Positions 1 to 5,017 of a DNA stretch of 27,189 nt are shown piece after piece. Source of the stretch: a virus. Position 1 is the stretch's first letter. Each line of letters opens with the position of its first letter. Under the pieces are notes generated by a model. It ran no database searches. It worked only from the letters and a program-made list of their open reading frames with translations, and was not told where the DNA came from. Position numbers and translations under genes: made by a program. The DNA is taken from positions 1-27,189 of the IMG/VR virus record IMGVR_UViG_3300021959_000314. The stretch is one strand, 5' to 3'.

Positions 1-151
1 TAAAATAAAAAAAAAAAAAAACAAAAAATCTCTGGGGAAGTGTCTATAGTGTAACTCGCGTAACCGCTGCTTGCAAAAAAGTCCTTGACCCGAGGACCGA
101 GGTGCAATAGCTTGCATGTATTCAACAAGTAATCAAGGAAGGAAATACATA
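1..151. other. AT-rich left edge and leader of the first operon
   Basis: Bases 1-30 are almost pure A with a few T and C, and may be an AT-rich leader or an assembly-edge artefact. The rest leads to the first gene. It holds an A-tract followed by TTGACC (85-90), the element GCATGT...AACAAGT (114-130) and the ribosome binding site AAGGAAGG (135-142). An ATG at 116 is in frame with the first gene but has no ribosome binding site. Confidence 0.4.
75..130 (+). promoter_or_regulatory. Candidate promoter/operator upstream of the first operon
   Basis: AAAAAAGTCCTTGACC (75-90) is nearly identical to a sequence at 1315-1331. A second shared block, GCATGTATTCAACAAGT (114-130), matches 13 of 17 positions with 1344-1360. 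TTGACC resembles a sigma-70 -35 box, but the hexamer 17 bp downstream (TAGCTT, 108-113) is a poor -10. The TTGAC box lies about 62 bases before the start codon, against 65 at the other site. A promoter or shared operator is inferred. Confidence 0.4.
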
Positions 152-316
152 ATGGTTTTGCCAAATTTAGAGTTTGCTGTGTTGCGTGTTGCGATTGATC
201 ACATGATTGAGCATCTGGAGGATGTTTGGTTGGACAGTGATGCGGAGCCTTGGGAGCATGAGGAGCTTCACAGTAGGTTGGAAGCCGCCAAGCGATTGAA
301 GGAGCGGTTTTCATGA
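152..316 (+). CDS. Small hypothetical phage protein (54 aa)
   Basis: First gene of the left operon; not recognised. I chose ATG 152 because AAGGAAGG (135-142) sits 9 bases upstream, whereas the in-frame ATG at 116 has no ribosome binding site. The product is a short acidic and probably helical protein, with a hydrophobic start (LEFAVLRVAIDHMIEHL) and a charged C-terminus (LEAAKRLKERF). It has no membrane segment or metal motif. Its stop overlaps the next start as ATGA at 313-316, so the two genes are probably translationally coupled. Position and size suggest an early accessory protein, which is inference. Confidence 0.6.
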   Translation: MVLPNLEFAVLRVAIDHMIEHLEDVWLDSDAEPWEHEELHSRLEAAKRLKERFS

Positions 317-516
317 GTGCCCTTAGCATTGACGAGGCGATGATCAAGCGGTGGCGTGTTGTAGTTGAGCAGCGAAACGTTTTCTACATCGACGAGGACG
401 AAGCCGAAACATCACAAGAAGCACGGCGCATCGCTGCTGAAGAGCGCATCTGGGATGAAGACCAGCGCGGGGAAGACACCTACGATGTTGAAATTACTGT
501 GGAGGAGGACGAGTGA
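313..516 (+). CDS. Small acidic hypothetical protein (67 aa)
   Basis: Starts inside an ATGA overlap with the previous gene and ends in TGATG at the start of the next one. The product is very acidic, with runs such as DEDEAET and a C-terminus ending VEEDE. A central segment (EARRIAAEERIWDEDQR) is likely helical. I recognise no family. Small acidic early proteins in phages sometimes mimic DNA or bind host enzymes, but nothing here proves that. Tight coupling to both neighbours supports it as a real gene. Confidence 0.6.
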   Translation: MSALSIDEAMIKRWRVVVEQRNVFYIDEDEAETSQEARRIAAEERIWDEDQRGEDTYDVEITVEEDE

Positions 517-998
517 TGCCTAATCATTGTTATCAGAGTGTGTACCTTCACGGCCCGACCCATTTGGTGTCGATGCTTTACGATGGCCTGACCCAGAACG
601 GTTACAACCCCCATAATGAGGGTCGCGCCTTAAACCCACAATTCTGTCAGTTGGTTTGTCCCATGCCGTTTGAGGTGTGGGCCCACGAGGAGAGGCGTCC
701 TGATCAACTCATGCCTGACTGGTACGAGTGGCGTGTTGAGAACTGGGGTACGAAGTGGGATGTCTGCGAGGTTGAGATTATTGAGCCTTTGGCGCATGAA
801 GATGTGTTCGACAAATCGTGGTTCTCGTTCCGCTGTTGGACGGCATGGGGTGCGCCTATTCCGGTGTGGGATAAGTTGCATGCGATGGGCATTGAGGTTC
901 AGGCTGATTATCAGGACGAGGGTGGTATGTTTGAGGGTGAGTATCATCACGGCGAGGATCGTTCGTGGGATCCTGAAGATGTATTGGAGGAGGCGTGA
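516..998 (+). CDS. Api92/YubB-like protein with ferredoxin-fold domain
   Basis: A 160-residue protein resembling the DUF1281/YubB ferredoxin-like family (Api92-like) found on plasmids and phages, whose function is unknown. Family hallmarks seen: the N-terminus MPNHCYQSVYL, the signature WYEWRVENWGTKWD at residues 69-82, and a downstream aromatic stretch (FSFRCWTAWGAPIPVWDKL, about 104-121) where the family usually has a Trp/Pro-rich segment. ATG 516 is preferred over GTG 513 because GGAGGAGG (501-508) lies 7 bases before it. It forms TGATG junctions with both neighbours, so it is part of the left accessory operon. Family assignment rests on recalled motifs. Confidence 0.75.
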   Translation: MPNHCYQSVYLHGPTHLVSMLYDGLTQNGYNPHNEGRALNPQFCQLVCPMPFEVWAHEERRPDQLMPDWYEWRVENWGTKWDVCEVEIIEPLAHEDVFDKSWFSFRCWTAWGAPIPVWDKLHAMGIEVQADYQDEGGMFEGEYHHGEDRSWDPEDVLEEA

Positions 999-1084
999 TG
1001 ACAGCGCAGGACATGGAAGATATGTTGGATGCGGTATTTCGCAAAGTGTTTAGGAGTTTAACAGAAGAGGAGAAGAAGAAATGA
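998..1084 (+). CDS. Very small coupled ORF (28 aa)
   Basis: A 28-codon frame starting in a TGATG overlap with the Api92-like gene and ending in an ATGA overlap with the next gene. GGAGGAGG lies just upstream (986-993). It encodes MTAQDMEDMLDAVFRKVF followed by a charged tail ending EEEKKK: one short amphipathic helix with a basic end. Without it there would be an 82-base gap in an otherwise gapless operon. It could instead be a translational relay that carries ribosomes to the next start codon. Confidence 0.5.
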   Translation: MTAQDMEDMLDAVFRKVFRSLTEEEKKK

Positions 1085-1329
1085 TTAGAGAATTTTGGCA
1101 ACGGCTGACGCGCAAGCGTCGGAGCAATAAGAAGTTGACGCGCAAGGAGCAGATCTTGGGTGAGTTGGACCGAGGAGCGGGGACTGCGAAGCAGTTGTCG
1201 GACCGCACGGGATTGAAGCTTACGATTGTTCGGGCGACGATGACCCAGTTACACAAGTCTGGTTTAATTGTGGACACTGGAAAGAAGTCTGGACGCGAGG
1301 GCGTTTGGATTGTGAAAAAAAGTTCTTGA
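1081..1329 (+). CDS. Small winged-helix DNA-binding protein (82 aa)
   Basis: Residues 1-22 are strongly basic (RLTRKRRSNKKLTRK). Residues 23-80 fit a winged helix: EQILGELDRGAG (helix 1), TAKQLSDRTGL (helix 2), KLTIVRATMTQLHKSG (recognition helix), then a wing LIVDTGKKSGREGVWIV. This pattern is typical of ArsR/MarR-type or phage winged-helix regulators. It begins in ATGA overlap with the upstream mini-ORF. A promoter-like box begins within its last codons (1315-1331), so it closes the first transcription unit. A role as an early regulator is inferred from fold and position. Confidence 0.65.
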   Translation: MIREFWQRLTRKRRSNKKLTRKEQILGELDRGAGTAKQLSDRTGLKLTIVRATMTQLHKSGLIVDTGKKSGREGVWIVKKSS

Positions 1330-1360
1330 CTAACGCGCAGAGCGCATGTCACAAACAAGT
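1315..1360 (+). promoter_or_regulatory. Candidate promoter/operator before the RAMP-like gene
   Basis: AAAAAAAGTTCTTGACT (1315-1331) matches the element at 75-90 with one or two differences. GCATGTCACAAACAAGT (1344-1360) matches 114-130. Between the two blocks lies GCGCAGAGCGC, a short inverted repeat. No good -10 hexamer is seen at 16-18 bp spacing. The start codon follows 65 bases after the TTGACT box, with AAGGAG at 1383-1388. Confidence 0.4.
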
Positions 1361-1395
1361 TACTATCAACTAGAAGCCAAGTAAGGAGAAAACAC

Positions 1396-2172
1396 ATGGC
1401 AACGAAGAAAGCACCACAAGAGTCTGCATTGGAAATTCAACCATTGAAGCAGGGTCGCGTTAAACTTCGGATGATGGGCACTACCCCGTTGTATTTCAAC
1501 AGCATGAGCAGCAAGGCTATGCGTGATTTGTTGATTGGTGGGGGTCGCAAGACTGCGGCGCAGAAGAAAGAGATCAAGCACAACCCTGAGCAGGAGTTTC
1601 GTGATTCGGTTTACAAGAAGTCTTTTGGGGATACGTTGTTATGTTTCCCTGCTCCAGGGGTCAAGGGCGCGATGGCTACGGCTGCGTTGGAGACTGACGG
1701 GATTACGAAGACGAGTGTGCAGCGGTTGATTTTTTTACCTCAGACGCATGTTCAGATATGGGGCAAGCCTCAGTTGAAGATTGACATGGTTCGCTCTGCG
1801 GACATGAACAAGACGCCGGACATGCGGACGCGGGCTTATTTGCCTCGTTGGTGTGCGGAGGTTGACATTGCGTATGTTCAGCCGACGTTGAGTGCGTATT
1901 CGATTGTGTCGTTGTTGACGAATGCGGGATCGATTGTTGGGATTGGAGACTTCCGGCAGGAGAAGGGCCGAGGATCGTTTGGCACGTTCCAAGTTCTGAC
2001 TGAGGACAGCATGGGTTCATTTCAGAGTGAGTGGGATGAGTTGATGTTGGAGGATCGAGCGGTTCAGCAGGATGCGATGGACAACCCTGTGTTTGCGGAT
2101 GAGCAGACTGAGGAGTTGATGCAGTTCATGGCGGAGGAGAGATCCCGCCGTGATATTACTTTAGTTGCGTAA
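1396..2172 (+). CDS. Conserved phage protein with RAMP/Cas7-like motifs (258 aa)
   Basis: I know similar proteins from phages only as hypotheticals. Three blocks recall RAMP-superfamily proteins (Cas7/Csm3 type): LRMMGTTPLYFNSMS (24-38), like the N-terminal strand and 'sPL.ig' turn; FPAPGVKGAM (84-93), like the 'iPgsslKGalR' helix; and VGIGDFRQEKGRGSFGTFQV (181-200), like the glycine-rich 'GG...rGfG.v' loop. The last 50 residues are acidic. The match is by eye and needs a structure search; no other Cas gene is nearby. Start: AAGGAG 7 bases before ATG 1396. It sits behind its own promoter-like element and in front of the unusual G/T-rich array. It could bind nucleic acid in recombination, defence or counter-defence. 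Confidence 0.6.
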   Translation: MATKKAPQESALEIQPLKQGRVKLRMMGTTPLYFNSMSSKAMRDLLIGGGRKTAAQKKEIKHNPEQEFRDSVYKKSFGDTLLCFPAPGVKGAMATAALETDGITKTSVQRLIFLPQTHVQIWGKPQLKIDMVRSADMNKTPDMRTRAYLPRWCAEVDIAYVQPTLSAYSIVSLLTNAGSIVGIGDFRQEKGRGSFGTFQVLTEDSMGSFQSEWDELMLEDRAVQQDAMDNPVFADEQTEELMQFMAEERSRRDITLVA

Positions 2173-2175
2173 GAA

Positions 2176-2201
2176 GGATCGGGGGCCGCGAGCCCCCATC
2201 C
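2176..2201 (+). terminator. Hairpin after the RAMP-like gene
   Basis: GGAT-C-GGGGGC (2176-2186), loop CGCGA, GCCCCC-ATCC (2192-2201): a 10-bp stem with one bulged C, four bases after the stop codon. It is followed only by ATTT rather than a full T-run, so it may terminate weakly or act as a 3'-end stabiliser. Confidence 0.5.
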
Positions 2202-2204
2202 ATT

Positions 2205-2780
2205 TGGTCAAGGTTAGACGGTCTGGGTGAGGTGCGGTCAAGCACGTTCGGTTAGGGCGGGGTACGGTCCGGCTGGGTCAGTTACGGCGGTCGGGGCGAG
2301 ATCCGGTTAGGTCTGTTGCGGTTTGTCGCGGTATGTTCAGGCGGTCACGGTGGTTTAGTTCGGGTTGGGCGTGGTAGGTCAGGTAAGGTAAGTCGGTCTA
2401 GGTTGGGTACGGCGGTGTGTGTCGGGTTGTGTTGGGTCAGGGTTTGTTACGGCGGTCATGTTGCGGTTCGGTTGGGTCTTATAAGGCTCGGTTGGTCAAG
2501 GTTAGGCGGTCGGGGTCACTCTAGGTGAGGTGTGATGTGTTCGGTTAAGTTATGGTCACGGTAAGGCGGTCGTGGCACGGCTGCGTTTGGTCGGGTCAGG
2601 TGTGTTCAGGCGGTCGGGGTGAGATGTGTTTCGGTTTTTTCGGTTTTGGTATCGTTTGTTAAGGCGGTCGAGGCGCGGTATGACGAGTTACGTTGCGGTC
2701 AGTCGGGGCGCGGTCACGGTACGGCGGTCGTTGTGTGGCGGGGTTTGGTCCGTTGCGATCAGTCGGGGTACGGCGGTCAA
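2205..2780 (+). repeat. Gene-free G/T-rich array with GGCGGTC repeats
   Basis: About 575 bases with no credible gene. The + strand is mostly G and T: in 2401-2460 I count 29 G, 20 T, 7 C and 4 A. GGT recurs with a rough 5-base rhythm. GGCGGTC occurs at 2286, 2340, 2451, 2505, 2565, 2609, 2663, 2723 and 2772, with GGCGGTG at 2411; spacing is 40-71 bases. Longer words recur too: GGTCACGGTA[A/C]GGCGGTCGT at 2554 and 2712, TGTTCAGGCGGTC at 2334 and 2603, and GGCGGTCGGGG at 2286, 2505 and 2609. Open frames crossing it (2316-2528 and the N-terminal extension from 2619) read Gly/Val/Arg low complexity and are not genes. The array lies between a weak hairpin and the next ribosome binding site. Confidence 0.8.
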
Positions 2781-2807
2781 TTAAACAGCTATATAAGGAG
2801 AAAAGAA

Positions 2808-3305
2808 ATGGCTGGTTTTCCAAAGAAAGAACGTCAAAGAATTATTGACGAATATCTAGCGGCATCTGGGAACAACATGTTTGTTCCGCACGAGTTTGTG
2901 GATTGGTTGGGTGGACAGCCTGATCATGAGGCATATGATTGGTTCTATGGTATGGATGATGCGGAAGCTGCGCGTCAACATCGGATCCAGTTGGCTCGTC
3001 AGATGGCGAGTGGTCTAAGGATCGTGGTTCAAGACACGACGACCAATGATCAGGTGGTTAGTTTATCGGTTCGTGAGTACCCTACGTTCATCAGTCCTGT
3101 GAGTTTACGCAAGAGTGGTGGAGGGTATGAGCGGTTTGATCCTGATAGCAGTGATTCTCAACAGGAATTACGCAGACAGGCGGCGACGGCTATGGCATCT
3201 TGGCTATCAAGATATCGTGGGTGTGCTGAGAACATCGGTTTGGACATGGGTCCTTTGGAGGATATTGCTCAGACGTTGCGGGGTGTTGAGGAGGAAGTTG
3301 CGTGA
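2808..3305 (+). CDS. Conserved hypothetical phage protein (165 aa)
   Basis: ATG 2808 is the start: AAGGAG (2795-2800) lies 7 bases upstream and the protein becomes normal here, while the frame upstream is translated repeat array. The N-terminal half is rich in aromatic and charged residues: ERQRIIDEYLAASGNN, FVPHEFVDWLG, HEAYDWFYGMDD, then RIQLARQMASGLRI. The C-terminal half has a helix RRQAATAMASWLSRYRGCAENIG. I have seen this kind of N-terminus in phage and alphaproteobacterial proteins of unknown function. First gene after the G/T-rich array; its mRNA leader probably includes part of that array if transcription reads through. No function is assigned. Confidence 0.65.
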   Translation: MAGFPKKERQRIIDEYLAASGNNMFVPHEFVDWLGGQPDHEAYDWFYGMDDAEAARQHRIQLARQMASGLRIVVQDTTTNDQVVSLSVREYPTFISPVSLRKSGGGYERFDPDSSDSQQELRRQAATAMASWLSRYRGCAENIGLDMGPLEDIAQTLRGVEEEVA

Positions 3306-3547
3306 TTGAATATTTTACAGCGTTGGTCCTGCATTATGAGGTGCAGGACCATGAGATGGAGACGGTGGTTTGGTTTGAGAACGAGGCTCAATGTCAGGCG
3401 GTCATGGATCAGGACATTGCGATGCCGTTGTACGATGAGCTTTATAGTTTGTACGGCAACAACATCATGATGTTTTGTGAGGTGACAGACAAGCCATCGA
3501 GGGTGGTACGACCGAGGCTTCGACCGGAGGGATTGGGCAATGGGTGA
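3302..3547 (+). CDS. Small hypothetical protein, GTG start (81 aa)
   Basis: Begins at GTG 3302, overlapping the previous stop (GTGA), with GAGGAAG just upstream. The N-terminal part looks like alternating strands and helices (EYFTALVLHYEV, METVVWFENEAQCQAVM), and the C-terminus is basic and proline-containing (RVVRPRLRPEGLG). No family is recognised. It overlaps the next gene by 8 bases, which supports a coupled operon. Confidence 0.55.
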   Translation: MIEYFTALVLHYEVQDHEMETVVWFENEAQCQAVMDQDIAMPLYDELYSLYGNNIMMFCEVTDKPSRVVRPRLRPEGLGNG

Positions 3548-3728
3548 CAGTGATTTAACTACATTCCAAGCGGCTCAGTTGAACTGGCTCAAGCGTCAGG
3601 TTGATGCGTTACAGGAGGAGCGGTATCGCAGGGATGCGAGGCCCAATGTACAACGTGAGTTATTCGCTGCGCGTGAGGAGCTTGATACATATGTTAAGAA
3701 CCTTCGTGAATCGGGCAAGCAGATATGA
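3540..3728 (+). CDS. Small coiled-coil hypothetical protein (62 aa)
   Basis: Start codon overlaps the end of the upstream frame, and its own stop overlaps the next start as ATGA (3725-3728). Nearly the whole protein is predicted helical by eye: QAAQLNWLKRQVDALQEERYRR and QRELFAAREELDTYVKNLRE, with leucine spacing suited to a short coiled coil. Not recognised. Its placement just before an HTH protein makes a regulatory partner possible, but this is a guess. Confidence 0.5.
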   Translation: MGDSDLTTFQAAQLNWLKRQVDALQEERYRRDARPNVQRELFAAREELDTYVKNLRESGKQI

Positions 3729-4072
3729 CAGAGTTTGAGCGCATTAAGTACGAGGATTTGTACCGAACAAAATGGTTGGAGCAGAACATCAAGGACGAGG
3801 CGGCGAACCCGCGTTGGAATGGTGGCATGTCCAACAGTGCTCGCAATGGATTCAAGAAGCACCCATCTGTGAACAAGGGCGGGCGTCCGAAATTGACGTT
3901 ATCCAAGGATGCGGTGATGTTAAACAAGTTGCTGCAACGTGAGCTTTCTTTAACCGATGCGGCGGACATCATGGGCTTGACCGTTAAGTCTTTGCGTCAG
4001 ATTAAATCAAGATACGGGTTACCAAGGAGCAAGGATGAAAAACCTTCTGACGTACATTCCAACGCGGATTAA
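3725..4072 (+). CDS. Small helix-turn-helix protein (115 aa)
   Basis: Residues 74-100 form a convincing helix-turn-helix: LSLTDAADIMGLTVKSLRQI followed by KSRYGLP, like the recognition motif of phage regulators. Just before it, residues 50-56 (NKGGRPK) carry a GRP core that recalls AT-hooks or the basic linker before HTH domains. The N-terminal 45 residues (ERIKYEDLYRTKWLEQNIKDE, then NPRWNGGMSNSARNGF) are basic and aromatic and are not assigned. It is ATGA-coupled to the upstream gene. A DNA-binding regulator is likely; its target is unknown. Confidence 0.6.
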   Translation: MTEFERIKYEDLYRTKWLEQNIKDEAANPRWNGGMSNSARNGFKKHPSVNKGGRPKLTLSKDAVMLNKLLQRELSLTDAADIMGLTVKSLRQIKSRYGLPRSKDEKPSDVHSNAD

Positions 4073-4205
4073 AGAACTGAACCAAGAGATCGATGATATA
4101 CTGTGGGAAGACACCGCGGATCCGAGGATCGAGCAGTTGGTAGAAGAACTCAATTATTTAAAGAGCCAAGAAGAGAAAGGAGAACTCTATGAGCCAGACT
4201 TTTGA
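4035..4205 (+). CDS. Overlapping small ORF (56 aa)
   Basis: Starts within the end of the HTH gene (38-base overlap) behind AAGGAG at 4023-4028, and ends 17 bases inside the next gene. It reads MKNLLTYIPTRIKELNQEID, then an acidic helix-rich stretch (RIEQLVEELNYLKSQEEKGE). Composition is normal for a protein, and it fills a 116-base gap that would otherwise be empty in this operon. No family is recognised. The overlaps on both sides suggest translational coupling. Confidence 0.5.
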   Translation: MKNLLTYIPTRIKELNQEIDDILWEDTADPRIEQLVEELNYLKSQEEKGELYEPDF

Positions 4206-4443
4206 GACGAAGAAAAAGTTCCAGTCGGAAGAGATGACTGTTTTGATAGAGGATCTAACTCATTCCGACAGTGCGTTCGGTGTGAATGAAGAGGGTGACG
4301 GGGTGTTCTTCGGCACCAGGATCGTTGAGAAGATGGAGCTTGAACCTGGAGACGAGGTTACGGCGCACTGCATTCCTAATTATGTGGACAAGCGGGACGA
4401 GATACCGTGGCGCTGCATAAAGATTTCCCACAAGAACGATTAA
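4189..4443 (+). CDS. Small beta-rich hypothetical protein (84 aa)
   Basis: ATG 4189 follows AAAGGAG with good spacing. The sequence suggests a compact beta-barrel: EEMTVLIEDLTHSD, GVFFGTRIVEKMELEPGDEV, TAHCIPNYVDK, then IPWRCIKIS. The 'lepGDeVtahc' strand-turn-strand resembles small OB-fold or cold-shock-like domains that bind nucleic acids. The resemblance is only general, so I do not assign a family. Last gene before the inverted repeat that precedes the ribbon-helix-helix gene. Confidence 0.55.
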   Translation: MSQTFETKKKFQSEEMTVLIEDLTHSDSAFGVNEEGDGVFFGTRIVEKMELEPGDEVTAHCIPNYVDKRDEIPWRCIKISHKND

Positions 4444-4450
4444 CTTGCAA

Positions 4451-4495
4451 CTTGTCCTCCAGTGGGTTAGAAGTAACCAACAAATGGAGGACAAG
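4451..4495 (+). promoter_or_regulatory. Inverted repeat covering the RBS of the RHH gene
   Basis: CTTGTCCTCCA (4451-4461) is the exact reverse complement of TGGAGGACAAG (4485-4495), which holds the GGAGG ribosome binding site of the gene at 4498. A second stem lies inside: GGTTA (4465-4469), loop GAAG, TAACC (4474-4478). As RNA the hairpin would hide the ribosome binding site. As DNA the two arms could be an operator for the RHH protein encoded next. Confidence 0.7.
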
Positions 4496-4497
4496 CT

Positions 4498-4668
4498 ATG
4501 GCTCGTAAGAAGATGAAAGAGAAAGACAAGCAGCAATTTCAGAATGTTGGCTTGATCAAAGAGGATCATGACCTGCTTCGCAAGTTGGCGGACGCAGAGC
4601 AGAGGTCCATGGCACGACAACTATCTGTATTGATTAGAAAAGCTATTGCTGAATTAGAGACGGCTTGA
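4498..4668 (+). CDS. Ribbon-helix-helix (Arc/CopG-like) protein (56 aa)
   Basis: A short gene with a basic N-terminal arm (ARKKMKEKDKQQ), then the ribbon strand FQNVGLIKEDH, helix DLLRKLADAEQ, turn RSM, and helix ARQLSVLIRKAIAELE. This is the classic RHH order and length (Arc is 53 residues). RHH proteins bind DNA as dimers through the beta strand, and are often autorepressors acting on inverted repeats. A perfect 11-bp inverted repeat ends two bases before the start codon, which fits autoregulation, though an RNA switch is also possible. It closes the left operon: a strong terminator follows. Confidence 0.7.
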   Translation: MARKKMKEKDKQQFQNVGLIKEDHDLLRKLADAEQRSMARQLSVLIRKAIAELETA

Positions 4669-4727
4669 TATACTTTACCTACTGCTCGAATAGGTTCACG
4701 CCTGTGGCCTTATTTGCCCTCATCAAC

Positions 4728-4778
4728 TAACCCCGACCCGGCTAGGATTCGCACTGCAACGGTTGGGGTTATTTTTTT
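4728..4778 (+). terminator. Rho-independent terminator of the left operon
   Basis: TAACCCCGACC (4728-4738) pairs with GGTTGGGGTTA (4761-4771) through 11 bp including one G-U, with a 22-base loop, followed by seven T (4772-4778). The right arm overlaps the stop codon of the convergent minus-strand gene. It is oriented for + strand transcripts only. Confidence 0.75.
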
Positions 4779-5017
4779 GCCTCATTAGATTTGCCTTTTT
4801 TGCCTGCGATTTGGTAGTCCTTTTCTTTGGAGTACCCTCGGATTTGTGTGACGTTGGTGTAGGATTTATTCATTCCTTTGAGCAGGGCTTTTGCTACGTC
4901 ATCCTCTAGGCCTGTTTGTTCGGCAAGGACCTTGGCCCCCGTATCGAGGGTCCGAAGTCCTTTCTTATAGTCCACCATGGTTTCGATTATTTCATCGTGG
5001 GTTTTAGACTTAGCCAT
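4769..5017 (-). CDS. Small basic protein downstream of the helicase (82 aa)
   Basis: Read on the minus strand directly after the SNF2-like helicase, overlapping its end by 31 bases. The N-terminal two thirds are helical (HDEIIETMVDYKKGLRTLDTGAKVLAEQTGLEDDVAKALLKG). The C-terminus is a lysine-rich tail ending GKKGKSNEAKK, which could contact nucleic acid. Interestingly 'LDTGAKVLAEQ' resembles the helicase's own C-terminal stretch 'IDIGAKVLGEE'. No family is assigned. Pairing with the helicase suggests a partner, but this is inferred from position only. Confidence 0.55.
   Translation of the reverse strand: MAKSKTHDEIIETMVDYKKGLRTLDTGAKVLAEQTGLEDDVAKALLKGMNKSYTNVTQIRGYSKEKDYQIAGKKGKSNEAKK

Noticed and set aside
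2316-2528. Open frame inside the G/T-rich array (70 aa)
   Set aside because: It reads repeated Gly/Val/Arg from the biased sequence, has no ribosome binding site, and shows no normal protein composition.
2205-2780. CRISPR array
   Set aside because: Repeats are only 7 bases with irregular spacing and no conserved longer unit; no cas operon is present apart from one distant RAMP-like resemblance.
2205-2780. Diversity-generating retroelement or retron
   Set aside because: No reverse transcriptase motif (such as YxDD in an RT context) was found in any frame of the window.
2619-2807. N-terminal extension of the 165-residue protein
   Set aside because: It translates repeat array; the ribosome binding site and normal composition begin at ATG 2808.
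4690-4771. tRNA or attachment site near GGTTCACGCC and GGATTCGCAC
   Set aside because: No cloverleaf can be drawn with a proper anticodon arm; the pairing is explained by the terminator stem.
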